A program made the position numbers and the translations under genes. The notes beneath the pieces are model-generated. The model saw only the letters and a program-made list of their open reading frames with translations, did not search any database and had not been told where the DNA came from. DNA of 64,000 nt from Raffaelea ambrosiae (taxonomy: Eukaryota; Ascomycota; Sordariomycetes; Ophiostomatales; Ophiostomataceae), in contig PCDI01000007.1 in NCBI GenBank assembly GCA_002778195.1, forward strand, positions 1,909,337 through 1,973,336. Direction: 5' to 3'. Each line of letters starts with the position of its first letter. Position 1 is the first letter of the stretch. This document shows, piece by piece, positions 45,633-57,521 of this stretch.

Positions 45633-48600
45633 GGCTTCCCGGCGGCGGAGGTACAAGAAGCGCCTAGCAGTCGGAGTTCCTCGTCATGGTTTTTTCTGCC
45701 AAACTGATGTATAGTGTACGAGCCTCGCTGGCGGAAAGGTAGTCGCAACCGTCTTGCTTCGTCTCATAAGAGTGGTTCGGAAGGAGGAATGTCGTATTTG
45801 TTCTCGCGCATCAGGTCGGCTCGTTGATATATTACCGGTGGTCAGAGCAAAGGATTTCAACAAGCTCTCGATAAAGGTAGGTCAGCTGTTGGAAGAAGCT
45901 CCGTTGTCGTATATATCGCGTATCTCGAGAGCACAATACAATAGGCTGGCGAGCCAAATAAACTCGACCAAGACGATCTTGTGTCGTTTGAAATAGACGA
46001 GGACGCGAAATTCGAGAAACGGCAAGCGATTTGGCAGAAGGGAAAAGGGTGGCAGCAGATGGTTGGTGTTGTGTGCACCGGGACAGGAGTCGCGAGCCGT
46101 GTCTCCCAGTAGTATGAACGAGCAACGCCAGAAAAGACAAGAAAAACGGTCAGGCACGTCGGCGCTGTGTTTCCTGCCTTGTCCTCGTCTGACACGGGGG
46201 CCCGGATTGTAAGGAGAAAGTCAGGGCAAGGGACTGTGTCTCCATGGACCAGGGTCGAGGAAGCGGTCCAAGGGAGATCGAAAGAGAGACCGAGAGGGGG
46301 GAAGGAAACCCAGACGTGCTGTTGCAACAGAAGGGGACGTCGTGTTCCATTTAACATCTGCGAGCGGAACGCCTCCCCAGACGAACCACTGGTGTGGTAC
46401 TCAAGCCTGTAGACTTAGCTGGTAGCAGCAAGACCGGAGCCGATCGAGCTAAAAGCTGGCGGGACAAAAAGAAAAGAAAAAAACTTACTGAAAAAAAATA
46501 AGCAAATTGATTGCTCTCCAGCCCACGACCAGGTGTCCGCACGGCGAGGAGCTCCTGAATGGATGTGTGCCGACGCCGACTCCCTGCTGATTCGTCGATG
46601 ATTTTCTGCATGGATGCCGGGAAAGTACCCACCCCCTCTTCTTCGACAGACCCCTGCCCGCCTGCAAGTACCCCCTGCCCAGTGGCACTAGAAGCAAATG
46701 TATGAACGTCTGGAATGGGCAGGTGTGCCGCAGATCGAATTTGGAGCTGAGCGAGGACAAGTAATTTTGGCCATCGCCAAAATGCTCACAGGGGAGTTAG
46801 ATTGCTGGTCTGTGTATTGGTATTATCTTATCTTAATGCATTGTTCTCACTACTCGTATGAAGCACGCATGTAAATAATAATAAACAAATACATACGAGA
46901 AGTGTCGAAGGTCTCCGGAGGGGGGGAAGAGCGACGCCGTGCCTTCCTCGCTGTGGTTCAGGCTGTTCGCGGATTGACATGAGAGCCCGGGCGCGGCTTC
47001 CCAAACAGGAAAGCCAGAAAGACGCTCACCCGAGTGTGGTACACAGAAACCTGAGACACCCGTAGGAAAAGCAGGTACGGGCGGGCACAACAGCCGACCC
47101 CTTTTTTTGCGAAGCGAGGGGAAGGAGGAAGGAGCGTACACCTCGCACAAGAAGAAGAAGAAGAAGAGAAAAAAAAATTTACGGAGAGCGCATTCCTTCC
47201 GTATTCGACCACATTATTGGCACTTGGTCACGACTATCTACAGTCGAACAGTACACATCACGACTCTAGTTAGGCCGAAAGATCGATAGCAAAAAAAACC
47301 AACAGCCACGCCCCGAGACCAACGACGCCAACGGCCGCTGTCACAGACGCCATTCCTCTTTGCCTTGTGTCCGTCTGTTTGCGATGGCTTTGCGCCGCCC
47401 GGTCCACTAAACCAGTCATCCACTAGTTAGTGGACAATTTTCCTGGGTCGGTTTCCAGCACCAGCCCCTGAGCATGCTGTGAACGGCAGGCCGTGGGGAA
47501 CATTTAGAGTGTTTTAGTGTTATCTCTTCGGCGACTGGCGTCATTCGCAATCCGCCACCGAGGAGGCGCTGTATCTTAAAGAAACGAACTGCGCGAGTGT
47601 CGGGGAAGGCGACCTTTGTATCTTGCATCGTAAGTGAGACACGCCTTTGTCCTCGGAGCGGTCATACATAGTAGTAGCCAAAGTAAGATGCATACATAGT
47701 AATAGATGAACGTCATGAAGGGCCGGTGTGGTACGGGCAGAATCTCACAAACCATACACCATGCACCCAAGTAGACAACAGACAAGGCCGCCAGCAAAGC
47801 ACGTGTCAGGCTGCAACCAACTGTCTACCTGCCACGGGAGATCCCCGGGATGACCTTCTGATGAAACTGCCCCAAATGCTGTGCCGTGCGGGATGACATC
47901 GGCAAGCGTCTGTTTTTGTCCGTTTGCGTGGCTGCGTGGCTGCCACGCATTGTTGGACGGCAGAGGCATTTTCCCCAACCAGAACTGACTGTTTGAAGTC
48001 CCGCGTGACCTAGCTATATTTTCTGCCAAGTATTTTGTCACATGGAGGACCTGCTCCATTGGGGAGATCCCTTCCACAGCCCGGCGTCGCAGCAGAAGGA
48101 AGGACACGGCTTCGGTCAGATCCCGTCTGCCCGCCCTTGCCCTGGTTTTCGTGGTTTCTCTCTGGCGAGGTGTACGATAACTGCATGCCTAGCATAGGTA
48201 ATAAGAAGCACTTGGAATTGACGGTGCACACCTGCATGGATGGGATAACTGCAAGGCGGCAGCAAGGCACATACACTTGCTCTGCAGAAGGTCCAACGAA
48301 AGGGCCGTAATAACTACATAGTAGACAATAGTTATCTTACCCTCCGCACTCGTCGTCCACGGAAGGAACACGACGGCGGAGAAAACCGTGCGCCACCAGA
48401 CCGACAGAGTACTCGTAGAAAAACACGAGCAGATTAAAGAGGCCATCAATCGATGCCAGTGGGTCGCAGCCTTTGATTACAAGTGCACTTAGTTAGACAC
48501 TTAGGCACTAACTCAGGACCAACTATTAAAAGCCAACTGAAAAAGAAAAAAAATCCACAATAAAAAGAAAAGAATGGGAACGGACAGGCAGGAGGAGCGC

Positions 48601-50279
48601 ACGGCAGTGCGAGAAAAGAAACAACAGCAGAAAGCAGCAAAAACGGCAAAAAGAGGAAGAAGAAAGCAAAGAGCACACAGACAAGACTCAAAAGATGGTC
48701 GGGGAATCGGAGCAAGCAATGTCGCTTATCTTGATTGCTCAGCCTATTGACCACTGTCATTCTACATAGTTAGTACTTTAATAAAGATGACAGAGAATGC
48801 ACCATGGTCACAGCATGCACGTTGTTTTTAGTACGACAAAAGTACGACAAAGCCGCAGAGGCCATTGTGCAGCTGCCAGGCCGTCGCTCCAGGGATTTGC
48901 TCGTGTTATGCCCCTGGACACGGCTCCTGCCACGTTGTCCGCGTGGTGTAGCGCAGCTCGCAAGCTGGACTCCTTTGTTTGGTTGGCTGAACTAGTTAAT
49001 GCAAGCAACCACAGAATAGCAGGATCTAGCAGCCCATTTTCAAGCTAAAAGTAGCTGATGCGTGCTGAAGCAGGAGGAAGGCCACACGATGGAAATTTAG
49101 CAGTAATAGGGGACCCAATCCTCCTTGGGCAGGCAGGGCACGACAATCGGTGGGTCGGTGAGCACACCGCACAGTACGATGCCTAAAATAGGCGGTCGCT
49201 AGACTCACAGGTTTCATCGTTGCGTGGTCACCCGTCATAAATGGGGACTTGGTGCCGTGAGAAGATAGAAGAAAGAAGAAGAACAAAAAAGAAAATAGAA
49301 AATTTCTTTGGCAGGGCGCTTTCGAAAGTGAAACAAATTTGTTTCTATCATGGCGCAAGGTCGAGGACGCTGCAACCATATGGTTTCTGAACAAAAGCAC
49401 ACAGACACCCGCTTTGATGTTCAAAGAGCCCATGCCCCAAGACCTGTGCGCTGAGTGTTTTGACAAATCGCCTCTTTGTTTTGAAATTTTGGCCACAATC
49501 GTGAAATGCACATACAACTGCCTCTTGCAAATCGGAACATGCCCAGCATTTCTCGTGGAAAGGAGTTGCAACTGTATGTGTCAGTGCGCATACTACCAAC
49601 ACTTCCGTGAGCTGTTCAAGCACTTTCGTCCATGCATCCGCATTTCGCAGTGACAAAGTGTTCAAGAAACTGAGATGTCATATTTTTGCCTGACCAGAGT
49701 GACATGACGTTGGGCCGCTTTCACCCCAAGCTTGGCTGTTGGTCTCGCCGCGCTGGATTAACACAGCGTTCCCCTTGTTGACCCTCTTGCCTGAGAAAGT
49801 AGTTGAACCACTCCTGGCCACGATACAATGTCCGTCTGGGCAGCTTTGTCAGGCAGGGCACGTGGTCTTGGGCAAGTTGCCTTGTCACTTCTGGAGCCTC
49901 ACCACGACCTTTTGGTACAACATGCGTTCCTGTGGTTGGGCCAGTTATTTTCTGATCGCTGCGGGTGCGAGATTCAAAGTAGAACGAGTGTTTTCGGATA
50001 GAGATGAAAGCTGAACAACCTGGAGGAAAAGGGTGGTTCTCTGTCATGACAGGTCGTTCAATCTCAAACTGTACAGTTTCTGGTTCCCGCACATACGTAT
50101 AAAATTACACTTTTTGGCTGCTGGTGACTTGGTTTGCTCAGTTTCCTTCCTCTCTTAAACTTTGAATTTACGAATCGTGGCCAGAGATATTCGAAAGCAG
50201 ATCCAGAAGCCTCAGACATCTTCCTGCATACTTGCATTCGACTTTACTGTCAAAGACTGCGAATCAAGAACCCCCCAAC
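45633..50279. other. Gene-poor region of 4.6 kb
   Basis: Upstream of the disordered-protein gene (minus) and of the cysteine-rich gene (plus). No gene is supported. TACATAGTA-type motifs lie at 47665, 47693, 48315 and 48763. A/G-rich tracts fill 48535-48680. Open frames near 46350-46640 and 49340-49650 lack coding features. Confidence 0.45.
50099..50105 (+). promoter_or_regulatory. TATA box
   Basis: TATAAAA, 175 bases upstream of the ATG of the cysteine-rich gene, followed by a CT-rich leader. Position and consensus fit a core promoter. Confidence 0.5.
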
Positions 50280-50678
50280 ATGTGCTGGGAGACCAAGACG
50301 ACCTGGCCGTGTGGCCACTTCACGCTGAAGAGTGATACCTGCGAGGCAAAGGGGTGCAAAGAAGCCAAGAGGGTGAACTTGCTGGCATCCATGACTGAAG
50401 GTGAGTGTCCCCAGATAAAATACGGCAAATGCGAGCCCACGTACTGGTCCTGCTGCATCTGCTTCACTGGGCGGGACAAAGACACGGAAACCCAAGGCGA
50501 CATCAACAGCGGCTGGGATTGTGGAAGCAACAGAAATCGCAAAGGCTGCGAGCATGCCCGCTGCGGCCACTGTTTCCTGTTCAAGGAGTGCTCCTGCGCC
50601 TGCGACTGCCCACGCTTGGTCAAGTCTAAGTATCGCCTCTGCTGGCACTGCTTTAGTGGCCGCTGTAAAACTAAATAA
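50280..50678 (+). CDS. Small 20-cysteine protein, probable zinc-binding, unknown function
   Basis: A single exon of 132 residues starting MCWETKTTWPCGHF. Twenty cysteines make up 15% of the protein and fall in pairs and triplets (CCIC, CEHARCGHC, CSCACDC, CWHC). There is no signal peptide or membrane segment, so a cytosolic or nuclear zinc-binding role is more likely than a secreted disulfide protein. The WPCGHF start and the CxxC-rich body resemble small orphan proteins common in Sordariomycete genomes, generally annotated only as hypothetical. It has a TATA box at the expected distance upstream. Lys and Arg fill the spaces between the late cysteines, which could allow nucleic-acid contact; that is speculation. 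No partner genes lie close by. Confidence 0.7.
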   Translation: MCWETKTTWPCGHFTLKSDTCEAKGCKEAKRVNLLASMTEGECPQIKYGKCEPTYWSCCICFTGRDKDTETQGDINSGWDCGSNRNRKGCEHARCGHCFLFKECSCACDCPRLVKSKYRLCWHCFSGRCKTK

Positions 50679-51950
50679 AAGTCATCACTGTTATCGGCAA
50701 TCAGTCGGCAGCTATTTCGAGGCAACGCGAAGCAGGTTGGTCAATCTTCAGACCCGGTCCAGTCAGTTCTTCGGCACCCTTCTGTTTTCATTACTCGTGT
50801 GGTTTTTGTTGTCGTTGTTGTCGTTCTTGTCGCCGATTGATATCTTGATGGTGCAGGTGAAAACTACCGTCTTGGAAGATGACTATTAGGCCTGTTAGAC
50901 AGTTGGATTACTGACTAAAAAATTATGGCACAAAATGGTGCTCAGAGCTGCACCTACTTGCGGAGGTTAGGTGAGTCTTCAAACCCCATTTTGTGCATTG
51001 TCTGGTTCTGCTCTTACCAATAGGAGAATTTAAAGTAATACCACAGTGACACTTGGGATTTTCCTTTGCTTTGAAACTATTTGTGCACCTGTTGTGAAAA
51101 GTAGGAGCCGGTAACCATACATACGAGTAGGTTCGTCCTCTTGACAAAGGTACTGGCTCTAACTCTGAACAGTTCAACAACCCACCATCGACCAATGAGA
51201 GGTTGCACGACCATTTTGGGTGGTAACTAAGGCTGGGCCTTTGCTTGAACGCTGTGCTGGTTATGAAAGAGAACAACCACGCAATCCGCGCAAAACACAT
51301 CGCAAAACACATGTAATAGGGCAAGATGGGAATCTGGGAGTCCATATTTTGTGGAGAACACAATAGAAACAAGAGTTTGTATAGATGGCGCTAGATTGTA
51401 ATCTGTCGTCACTGAATGGTCAATTGGTCAGGCCCTCCATGCCAGCTTCCACATCTAGGCCAGTAGTAACGGCTAAGCCGGCACCCGACACTCCGTGATA
51501 AAAAAAAGTAGAACAAGTGCGATTGTGAATGACAACACGGCGCTTACCTGGCAGGGGAGGATCGGCCCTAACGGAGGGCTCGGTGTTGCTTGAGATTTGC
51601 ACATTTTTTGAGCTCTTGTTATCTGGGCTGTGTCTTTCCCTCCCTGTCTGCTTGTCTCTCCCCTCCTACCGACCGTTTTGTGACCGTTTCATTTTCCATC
51701 GTGTGTCTTGCTCTCGGGACGCCCCTCGTTGACTCGCCTTCAGCTCTCTGAATAGCTATCAGCTCGCGACAAAATATCACTCACTGACGTCACTTTGCTC
51801 GCTGAGTCATCTACGCTCCGAGGCCCCGACCGCGTCGCACCTTTCTTCATCTTCGCCACGAGCAAGAAGAGGCATTGGCTTTGTCTCTGCCATTCGCAGC
51901 TTTGTTTACTATTTATCGTTGACAGAGACTGTTAAACACCGCCCTATACC
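50679..51950. other. Intergenic region upstream of MIR1
   Basis: No gene seen. The last 350 bases are T/C-rich with a CCTCCTACC stretch and a TGACGTCA palindrome (CRE/ATF-type site) at 51785-51792, plausibly part of the MIR1 promoter. Confidence 0.4.
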
Positions 51951-53037
51951 ATGGCTACTCCCGACTTCAAGCCAGCTGACTATGTAAAGTTCTTTGGCGC
52001 GGGTGCCTTGGCGGCCACTCTCACCCATGGTGTATGTGATACGACGTCGAGGCCTTGACTTGATGATTGCTCAGACTATTGGGATTTCTGTTTGAGAACC
52101 ATCCGAAGTGTTACTGCTGGCAGATCTTGGAAATGGAAATCAGAGTGCTAATCTTGCTCCCTCCGAGGAACCACAGGCCGCCACGCCCATCGACGTCATC
52201 AAGACGCGCATCCAGGTCGACGATGCTATGAAAGGCCTCAACATGGTCAGCGCCGGTCGCCGCATTGTGGCCAGCGAGGGTGCTGCTGCACTCCTGACGG
52301 GATTCGGTCCCACCGCCGTGGGCTATCTGGTGCAGGGTGGTGGCAAGTTTGCTGGCTACGAATTCTTCAAGAAAAAGTACATCGAGCTCGCCGGCGGCCT
52401 CGATAAGGCCACTCCCCACCGGACAGCCATCTATCTCGGCGCCAGCGCCAGCGCCGAGTTCTTTGCCGATATTGCCCTGTGTCCCCTGGAGGCCACGCGC
52501 ATTCGGCTCGTCTCACAACATGGCTTTGCCAATGGCTTGGCATCAGGCTTCGCGCGCCTGGCCCGCGAGGAGGGCTTCAAGGGGTTCTACTCTGGCTTCG
52601 TTCCATTGCTGTTTAAGCAGGTGCCCTACGCCATCGGCCAGTTTGCCACCCATGAGGCTGCCAACGAACTCATCTTCCGCGCCATGGGTCCGGAGCGCAA
52701 AGCCAAGTTAACGCACATCCAGTCGACTGGTGTCGAGCTCACTTCTGGCATCGTCGCTGGTGTTGCCGCCGCCGTGCTGTCTCATCCGGCTGATACTTTG
52801 CTCTCTGCCATGAATAAGAGCTCCGGAAGACCCGGCCAGGGTGCAATGAGCCGCATGCTTGAGCTGGCTGGCGAGTTTGGCCCCAAACGGCTGCTACTTA
52901 CGGGCCTTGGCCCTCGTGTCCTAATGACTTGTGGTCTTGTGGCTGGCCAGTTCGTCATCTATGCACAGTGCAAGGCGCTCGTTGGGGCACCACCTAGCAT
53001 TGAGATTCACAAGGAAGATAAGATAGGTGGCAAATAG
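51951..53037 (+). CDS. MIR1: Mitochondrial phosphate carrier
   Basis: Inner-membrane carrier importing phosphate with protons for ATP synthesis. Exons 51951-52031 and 52177-53037, joined in phase 0 through a GTATGT intron with a GCTAAT branch site; 313 residues, the usual carrier length. All three carrier repeats are present: PIDVIKTRIQ in the first, LCPLEATRIRLVSQ in the second and SHPADTLLSAMNK in the third, matching the P-x-D/E-x-x-K/R signature in each odd helix. LLTGFGPTAVGYLVQG and FYSGFVPLLFKQVPYAIGQF are specific for phosphate carriers. The N-terminus (MATPDFKPADYVKFF) is not a cleavable presequence, as in yeast Mir1. The protein ends with a short Lys-rich tail. Expression is expected to be constitutive. 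Identity is firm because sequence blocks match the yeast Mir1 layout closely. Confidence 0.95.
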
Positions 53038-56000
53038 ACGGGGGGGACATCGGTGTTGGTGGCTAGGTGACATAGATGCTTCAGGTCCTTGCGGGGTCTG
53101 GATAACGGCAAGACATAGACACGGTCTTGACTACTGGTTTTGATTACCACTTTTTTATTGGCGCTTGAGCTGTATCCGGTGTAATTAGTTGCATAGTGTT
53201 TCACGTCTTTTTTGGCTACAACTGTTCGCATGTTGAATATCTTCTACGGCACGACAGAGCAGCTATTAAAAACAGGTGTTCTGATCTTCAATAGTCAACT
53301 ATTCCCGCACATTATGGTTTACGAGCTTTTTCAACGTTTGCTTCTTTGCATTGGATGACTCTTACATAGTGCGTATGGGACACAACATCAGCTCTGCATA
53401 ACCGCAATTCTATCTCGGTGGCTTTAAATATGGGCTGAGCTCCCGAACATGAACTGTACCTGGATTCAAAGAAGCTTGTAACAGTGGTAGAGCAATCAAT
53501 AAGCTTCAATACAGCTGTGTACTTTTGCATTCTTATTGTTGTGGGTTTTCATATAAGCTGTGTGCCAGCCAATTGTTACGACGGATATGAGCTTGTTCAT
53601 CTTCTGTTCCTACTATTCTCTAATATGTTTGGATTTCCAACCGCAGCATTCACTGTACCATTTCATGTCGTGAGCTTATTAGCTTTGAGGGGGAAACATC
53701 TTGCTCGTACAAGAAGCAAGATCAAAAGCAAGAAAAGTAAGTTTATTCAATACATGATGGGACACATAATGGCACAAATTTCCGTGATCGATTGGCTGGC
53801 TAATCCAGCTCTAGAGCCTACTGGCCAATTGAGCAGGACTTGAGCATTCACACCTTATCACGGCAATGTTCTCTTAATACAGTGTCGACTTCATACACGG
53901 CTGTCATGTCCAAGGCGGAAATTATTGAGTACAATTTGAGGCTGCAACTCTGCACAGGTCGTGATCGCCGATTGAAGATCACGTGATTAACAGTCTCCGA
54001 TATTTGCAGCCTCGTCGTTCGTAACTCCAGCTCTATTGGAAATCTTGCGAAATGGTCTTCTTCGGAAGGCATGCATTATCTCTGTATTTCAAAAATAATG
54101 TTTAATCGACCCCTGTTGGTAGAAGAGCACCGGGTTAGGTTAGGGTGACCGTTCATCCTATATCGAAGGCAACCGAGTTTGCCAAAAATTGCAACAAACT
54201 CGTTTTGAATGCGGCGGCCCGTCCGCACAGCCGATGTTTGATAAGAAGCCGTATAAAAGTATTTGTACCTTCTGTTATAGCGTGGTACGCAATACTGCAC
54301 CACCTGCAGCATTCTGGTGTTCGCGAGTGTTCCAATGAATGCTCTCGCGAGAACATAATCAGAGGATAACAGTTGCTGGATGAGCCTCGTGAGCACTCCT
54401 GCCTCGTCGGATTGAACATTTCCAAATCGCTCCCTATATCTTGCGCGGCTCTCTGTGGTAGAGATGACCGTGGCAGCGGTCTGCCCAGTACTGAACCAAG
54501 GGGAATGCTGCAGGGAATGGCCACAAGGAAGAGCAGGTTTCATTCCAAATATTGCCGTAACACGCCTACCAAAAGAAGAGTCGTCTACTGCTGACTTTGG
54601 TCAAAATACGGAGTATGATCATCGTGCTTCGTCGTTGTCGTCGTGTTTGTGTTGCAGCCACTGCTCGCTTCCCTGGCCCAGAGAGGCATCGCCCAACGTC
54701 AATGATTCCTTAGAAGTTATCAGTCTATGTGCTCATAGTCCTTGGAATGTGCAGTAAAGGCAAGAACCAAAACAAATATATTGCGCTTGGTAATTCACGC
54801 TTGATTCCATCGCAATTCTCGTCGATATCTGTCATGGGCACAAGTACGAGCTTCGGAGCCTCCTCGCCTCGCAGTTATGAGTTCGACTGAGAAACTTACC
54901 ATGAATCCATAGAAACTGCTCTGAAATCTATGGAACAACGCCGAGACTGAGCCATGCGTCTTTGAGCATGCGTCGCATGAGTGGCAATCTGCTTCCACGC
55001 AAATGTAAAGCGGTCTCGGAATCATTTTTTTGTCGCGTTGTCAGCGAAATAACTCTATGGCAATCAAATGCAAGCAGCTATGGGTCGCATAGGATGATTG
55101 TTTTCTTCTCGCTCTGTTTTTATTGTATTCATTTGCCCTGTTGTTTGTTTTAGGCTCTACGTGCTCTCTACTTTACTGGATTGAATAGTGCGATGTTTGT
55201 TTGATCAGCGGCCAAAGAGGTGTTTCTTCAGGGGGTAACCACCAGAACTGGCCGAAGAGGTTCTTCAGAATCCACAACCCATAAAAATCTACTCATGGAG
55301 AAATGCCACACCGCACCGATTGCAATATTCCCATCATTCAGTGTCTATGTAAGAAGGAAAAAGCATCTCCAACATGGAAAAAAAATGAAAAGGAAGGCAT
55401 ATGCCGTCTTCTGGCTTCCTCTACCTCGATTCATCTTGAATATGGGGGGTATCCGTACTACTATGTAACGTGTGAAGAGCCAGGGCCAGACACAGTAGAG
55501 TTCTCGGATAGAAAATTTCTATTTTTATTTTCTTGTCTGCTTTGGCGGCGTGCTCGTACAATAGACTTGTTGGTCTCGGAGCCGTGGATGGCAAAATTGG
55601 AACCAAAGAACAGAATAAGCGAATCGTGCCAACTCAGCGGCCAAATCACGGCGATTCCGAAAACTTAATGCACGACTCTTCCTTTTTGTTTCTTGAGATA
55701 AGTATGTTTACGTACAGGAAAACTTGCAAGAGAGATGGAGTGGGATGGGGCAAACAGAAAGAGAGCAGGGAGGCAAGGGACAGCTGAAAGACACCGAAGA
55801 GAGGGAGTAATACCACCGTACACCCCACGACCACCACCTCCCACACCCTCTTTTTCGTTACTTTTTTCTTACGTTAGAGTCACCATACAAAGGGCTCCAT
55901 AATTGCCCGGCGAAAGGCTACGGGAATTAAGAAGGCCATGGGCATGGGGGTCATATGCATGTGGAACTGATGCCTCCGGAGACCAGTCCTCTTTCTGTCA

Positions 56001-57033
56001 TTTGTTTTTCTGGCGCCCATACGGCCTGGATACGACGGCTTGTCCGTGGTAGTGGCGGGTCTTGGCTGCAGTACTTATGTGGCTCGCTGCAATACATTTC
56101 GGTGCTAATGGCGATGCTTGTCAACTCATCCCGCACCTCGCTCGAGGGTGCCTATGCCACTTCCGTTCGCTCGTTTTGCATCCCAGTTCTTCCTCAATGT
56201 TATCCTTCTTTGGAGCCATTCGAAAAGATTTTACTGTCTATGGCAGAATCATAATCACATTCTTTTCATAAATTTCGCGATGGAATAAAATAAAAATTAT
56301 TGAAAGTCTTACGGTTTAAAACTGGGAATAATTCAAAGAACATCCTTCTGCTAGGTGGTTGTGTGGTGAAGATGTGACGTTTATTACGCACTTCCGATTG
56401 GCCCTGCCTTTTACTTTTAAGGCACTCATAATAATAGGCAACTGCCGCTTTTGGACAGCAAGACTATGCATGGTAATACATGTCACAAACTGGTAGAGGC
56501 ATAATGGTTTCACACGTTTTTGTGCTAGCTAGTAACTGTCTAACGTTATTGCTATGGCTACATCTTGGTCCAAAAGATTCCTGGTGGCAACGTGGGATAT
56601 GGAATCCTTCAATGGCAACGGAAATCACGAGGAAGCTTGCCATTGGTTTTAATACAAGCATATGAAGAATGGACCACTGGAAGGACTTGGGTTTGAAACG
56701 ATTTTGTCTTTTCAAAATTTAGATATGAGTTGATAGGCCGGTTGAGGGAACTCTTTCCCAGCTCGGAAAACAAACCAGCCGCCAAATTCTTTCCAGACAA
56801 AATCGATGCAGTAAAATCCAGCAGCAAATAATTACAGACAAGCCCTTCCACCGCTGCAAATTTTCAATTATGAACCCATAAGTACAGGAAGCCCACACTT
56901 TTCCTTCGGGCAAGAAGTTGTGGATAACTGGAGCCGACTGAAATCGATGCAGAGTCTGCACGAGGGCATTCAGTCAAGAATATTGTTGCCAATGGGTCGG
57001 GCAGTAGGTGATGGTGAACAGGCAGGTCGTAAT
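53038..57033. other. AT-richer gene-poor region of 4 kb
   Basis: Base composition is visibly richer in A and T than in the flanking coding DNA and no frame shows protein-family patterns. It may be a mutated old repeat, but no repeated unit, terminal repeat or transposase motif is recognisable. A telomere-like word GGGTTAGGTTAGGG occurs at 54132-54145. The region ends at the metallothionein gene, whose 3' end lies at its right edge. Confidence 0.45.
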
Positions 57034-57371
57034 TTAGTGCTAAAGACAACTCGATTAGTGCCCGAAAGGCCAATTTGAGGAAGGACAGGGCAGGAGGTCT
57101 GGTGTTGGGGAGGGGGGGGCACATACGCTGCAGGAGCTGCAGCCGCAGGAGCTGCAGGAGCCGGAGCAGCCGGTAGAGCAGGTGGAGCAGTCGCTGTAAA
57201 CACAGTCATGTGAGCATTTCATGGTCGAGTAAACCCTAGATTCCAGATGAAGGGTACGTAGGTTTCCTCCCTTGCGGTATGGCCCGTTCGGTACAACCGA
57301 AATAGTTGGTGCCAGGTGCCAGCAGGAGAGGACCCCAATTACGTGTAGCTCGAGACTTACCACGGAGACAT
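57034..57371 (-). CDS. Metallothionein-like small cysteine-rich protein, 27 residues
   Basis: Three short exons on the minus strand: 57371-57361 (MSP and two bases of a Cys codon), 57193-57127, and 57039-57034 (His then stop). Introns of 167 and 87 nt have GTAAGT and GTATGT donors with CAG and TTTAG acceptors, and the joined frame is MSPC-D-C-S-T-C and on. Eight of 27 residues are Cys, at positions 4, 6, 9, 13, 17, 20, 22 and 25, all others small or polar (Ser, Gly, Thr, Asp), with no aromatic residues. This is the pattern of fungal copper metallothioneins such as that of Neurospora. Predicted to bind Cu(I) or similar metals and to protect from metal excess. The third exon is the least certain: reading through its donor adds about 20 residues ending SSNWPFGH. 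A TATA-like element lies about 140 bases upstream. Confidence 0.65.
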
Positions 57372-57512
57372 TTTAGCTAGGGAGTTTGAGCAAAAAGCTG
57401 CAGAAAAATGATTTGTGTTGGAAATTTTTGGAAATGAAGTCTGGAGTCTTGGGATTTCTTGTTGTCTGGGAAAACAAGACAGACGAGACTCTACGACATG
57501 GGGAAAAGCAGG

Positions 57513-57521
57513 ATATAAATA
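57513..57521 (-). promoter_or_regulatory. TATA-like element of the metallothionein gene
   Basis: TATTTATAT on the minus strand, about 140 bases upstream of the metallothionein ATG. Assigned by position only. Confidence 0.4.

Noticed and set aside
49339..49653. 104-codon plus-strand frame with several cysteines
   Set aside because: Starts in A/T-rich promoter-like DNA, has no pattern in the cysteines and no conserved block.
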